From: Pseudoscleropodium purum
Lineage: Eukaryota > Streptophyta > Bryopsida > Hypnales > Brachytheciaceae
NCBI GenBank assembly: GCA_963969395.1
Contig: OZ017798.1
Span: forward strand, 8,114,173 to 8,178,172
Reading direction: 5' to 3'
Length of the DNA stretch: 64,000 nt
A program made the translations under genes and the position numbers. Numbering within the stretch: position 1 is the first letter of the stretch; every line of letters begins with the position of its first letter. This document shows positions 62,461 to 64,000 of the stretch, in pieces. Below the pieces are notes generated by a model that was not told where the DNA came from, made no database searches, and saw only the letters and a list, made by a program, of their open reading frames with translations.

Positions 62461-64000
62461 GCAATATCAGATTTTATAGATGTAGCCAAATATAAGAGTG
62501 CTTCGACCGTTGTGAGGTATGCATATTGTTCACTCAATGGTTCCTCTTCCTTCCTGCAAGGGCAATAAGGATCATTTTCTTTTGCGTTATGACCAATCAT
62601 AGGTATAAACAACGGATAGGCGTTAATCATATTGAATCTTTTAACGATTATGTTGATATAAGTAGTTTGTGAAAGGAAAACGCTGTCATCTTTCATATAA
62701 AGAAGTTGCAAACCAATGCAAATTGTAGTTTTGCCAAATAATTTCATCTCAAACTTACGAATAAAAAATTGAATGGCTACAGTACATGTAGGTTTGATGC
62801 TTACAAGGTTCAAGTCATCAACATAAACAACAATAATAACAAATTCATCTTTGTCTCTTTTCATAAAGAAATATGGAAGTAATGCATCATTTATAAAATG
62901 ATGCATAATAAGAAGTTGTCATAGTTGTTGATACCACATATGTCTAGATTGTTTAAAATCATACAATATGTGTTGTAATTTAACGCCACGATACTTGCCT
63001 AAAACAGATGAACTTGGGTTTGTAGTTTCAAGACCAGGATGCACTTTCATATAAATATTAGCATAAAGAGAATCATAAAGATAGGCTATCACGACATTCA
63101 TAAGAAGCATTTCAAGAATGGCATGAACTGCCATTCCAAGAAGATATTGGAAAATAATTGAATTCATATCTAGAGAATATGTGATATCATAATCAATACC
63201 AAACTTTTGTGTGAAATCTTGAGCAACTAAATGAACTTTGTAATGATTAATATGACTTTTGTCATTACGTTTGCGAACAATTATCAGTTTGTACCCAAGA
63301 GGTCGAGAAGTGAGATTGTCCATAATATGACCAAATACTTGTCTTTTATTTAAAGAAACATACTACTCTTCAATATCAGCTTTCCACTTCAACCAATATG
63401 AGCAATGCATTGTTTTGTCAATTGTATTCAGTTCAAAATCATCTTTCTTGCAAAAAAAAAATTTGGCAATCATACAAATGATTGAATCATTGATGTCAAT
63501 ATTTTCTTTGTCCCATACATCTCTTGTATCACAATATATTATAAATAATTCTGTATTCAATTTGAACTTTTCTTGCTCATGAACAAAAATATCGCCTTGA
63601 GAAATAAATGAATAATCATCTATAACTGATCTTGTAAAATTGATAGTAGTTAATATAGGTAGAGAAGAATTAATAACATTTGTAAGTCCTTTATGTTTGT
63701 GTGGTTGCTTATCCAGTCCATGAGTTCGTTTACTTTTCAATTAAAGAGCTAGAGTTGTTGTAGCATCTAGTATAATGATTTGGGTTGGAAGATTATGAGC
63801 CTCATTCAATAGATTTCTAGTAATATGTGGTGCATCATAAAAACCATCAAGTGTTTGATTGACAATCTTTTACAAATACAAAATCTTAAAAATTTCAGTT
63901 TCAGCCACAGATGTTTTTAGATGAAGATTTGATATAAATGATTGAGATGCTTGAAACGTAAGGCTAGTAGAAGTCTCTTAAATAGGTGTTTCTCTTTTGA

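Larger units (their letters stand above)
60900..64000 (-). mobile_element. Decayed Copia (Ty1) LTR retrotransposon, 3' part; runs off the window
   Basis: In coding order (right to left): a frame at 63740-63363 that ends in a conserved-looking CSYWLKWKADIEE; RT at 63323-62919 (KVHLVAQDFTQKFGIDYDITYS; YDFKQSRHMWYQQL); RT at 62906-62412 with the YVDDL active site; then RNase H fragments (ALREASQECIWLR near 62000, PTVLYEDNSVCIAQ near 61900, LIDLFTKAL near 61730). The frames are broken by stops and shifts. A purine tract GAGCGAGGAGGAG (61104-61092) is followed by TGTTAAAAAATG, the likely start of the 3' LTR at 61091. The LTR's outer end near 60900 is a guess. The upstream half and 5' LTR would lie beyond 64000. 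Confidence 0.85.

Overview
This is nuclear DNA from a plant. The genes are intron-rich, splice at GT-AG, and carry N-terminal organelle-targeting leaders. Short telomere-type CCCTAAA motifs lie next to some gene starts. The wide gaps are AT-rich and full of small DNA transposons plus one Copia retrotransposon. Gene density (about one gene per 10 kb), intron sizes and the protein set would fit a bryophyte or another early-diverging land plant. That placement is an inference and I cannot name a species.

I could rebuild six complete genes exon by exon, with reading frame kept at every junction. (1) 307-5155 (+): MnmE/TrmE tRNA-modification GTPase with an organelle-type leader. (2) 9691-14711 (+): RMI1, the OB-fold partner of RecQ helicase and topoisomerase III. 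(3) 19292-23931 (-): LHT-type amino-acid/proton symporter. (4) 34678-39130 (+): DEAD-box helicase of the Dbp4/DDX10/RH32 group, for ribosome biogenesis. (5) 43094-46638 (-): KDPG/KHG aldolase with a plastid-type leader. (6) 48876-50858 (-): ZNF830/ARS1-like nuclear protein in which I cannot find the zinc finger. The genes look like unrelated housekeeping genes and share no operon-like logic.

The space between genes is repeat-built. A family of about 0.9-kb elements with ends resembling TTAACCCCTAAAG has copies at 6254-7190, 7335-8088 (a foldback), 16873-18048 and 31077-32013. A GC-rich 276-bp hAT-type MITE at 17567-17842 sits inside one of them with a clean 8-bp target duplication. Two CACTA-type hairpin MITEs lie at 33003-33224 and 59214-59447. 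A 2.9-kb element at 51928-54856 has 38-bp terminal inverted repeats and carries a long protein-like frame I do not recognise. It is the best candidate here for something undescribed. The right edge (about 60.9-64.0 kb) is a decayed Copia element whose 5' part lies outside the window.
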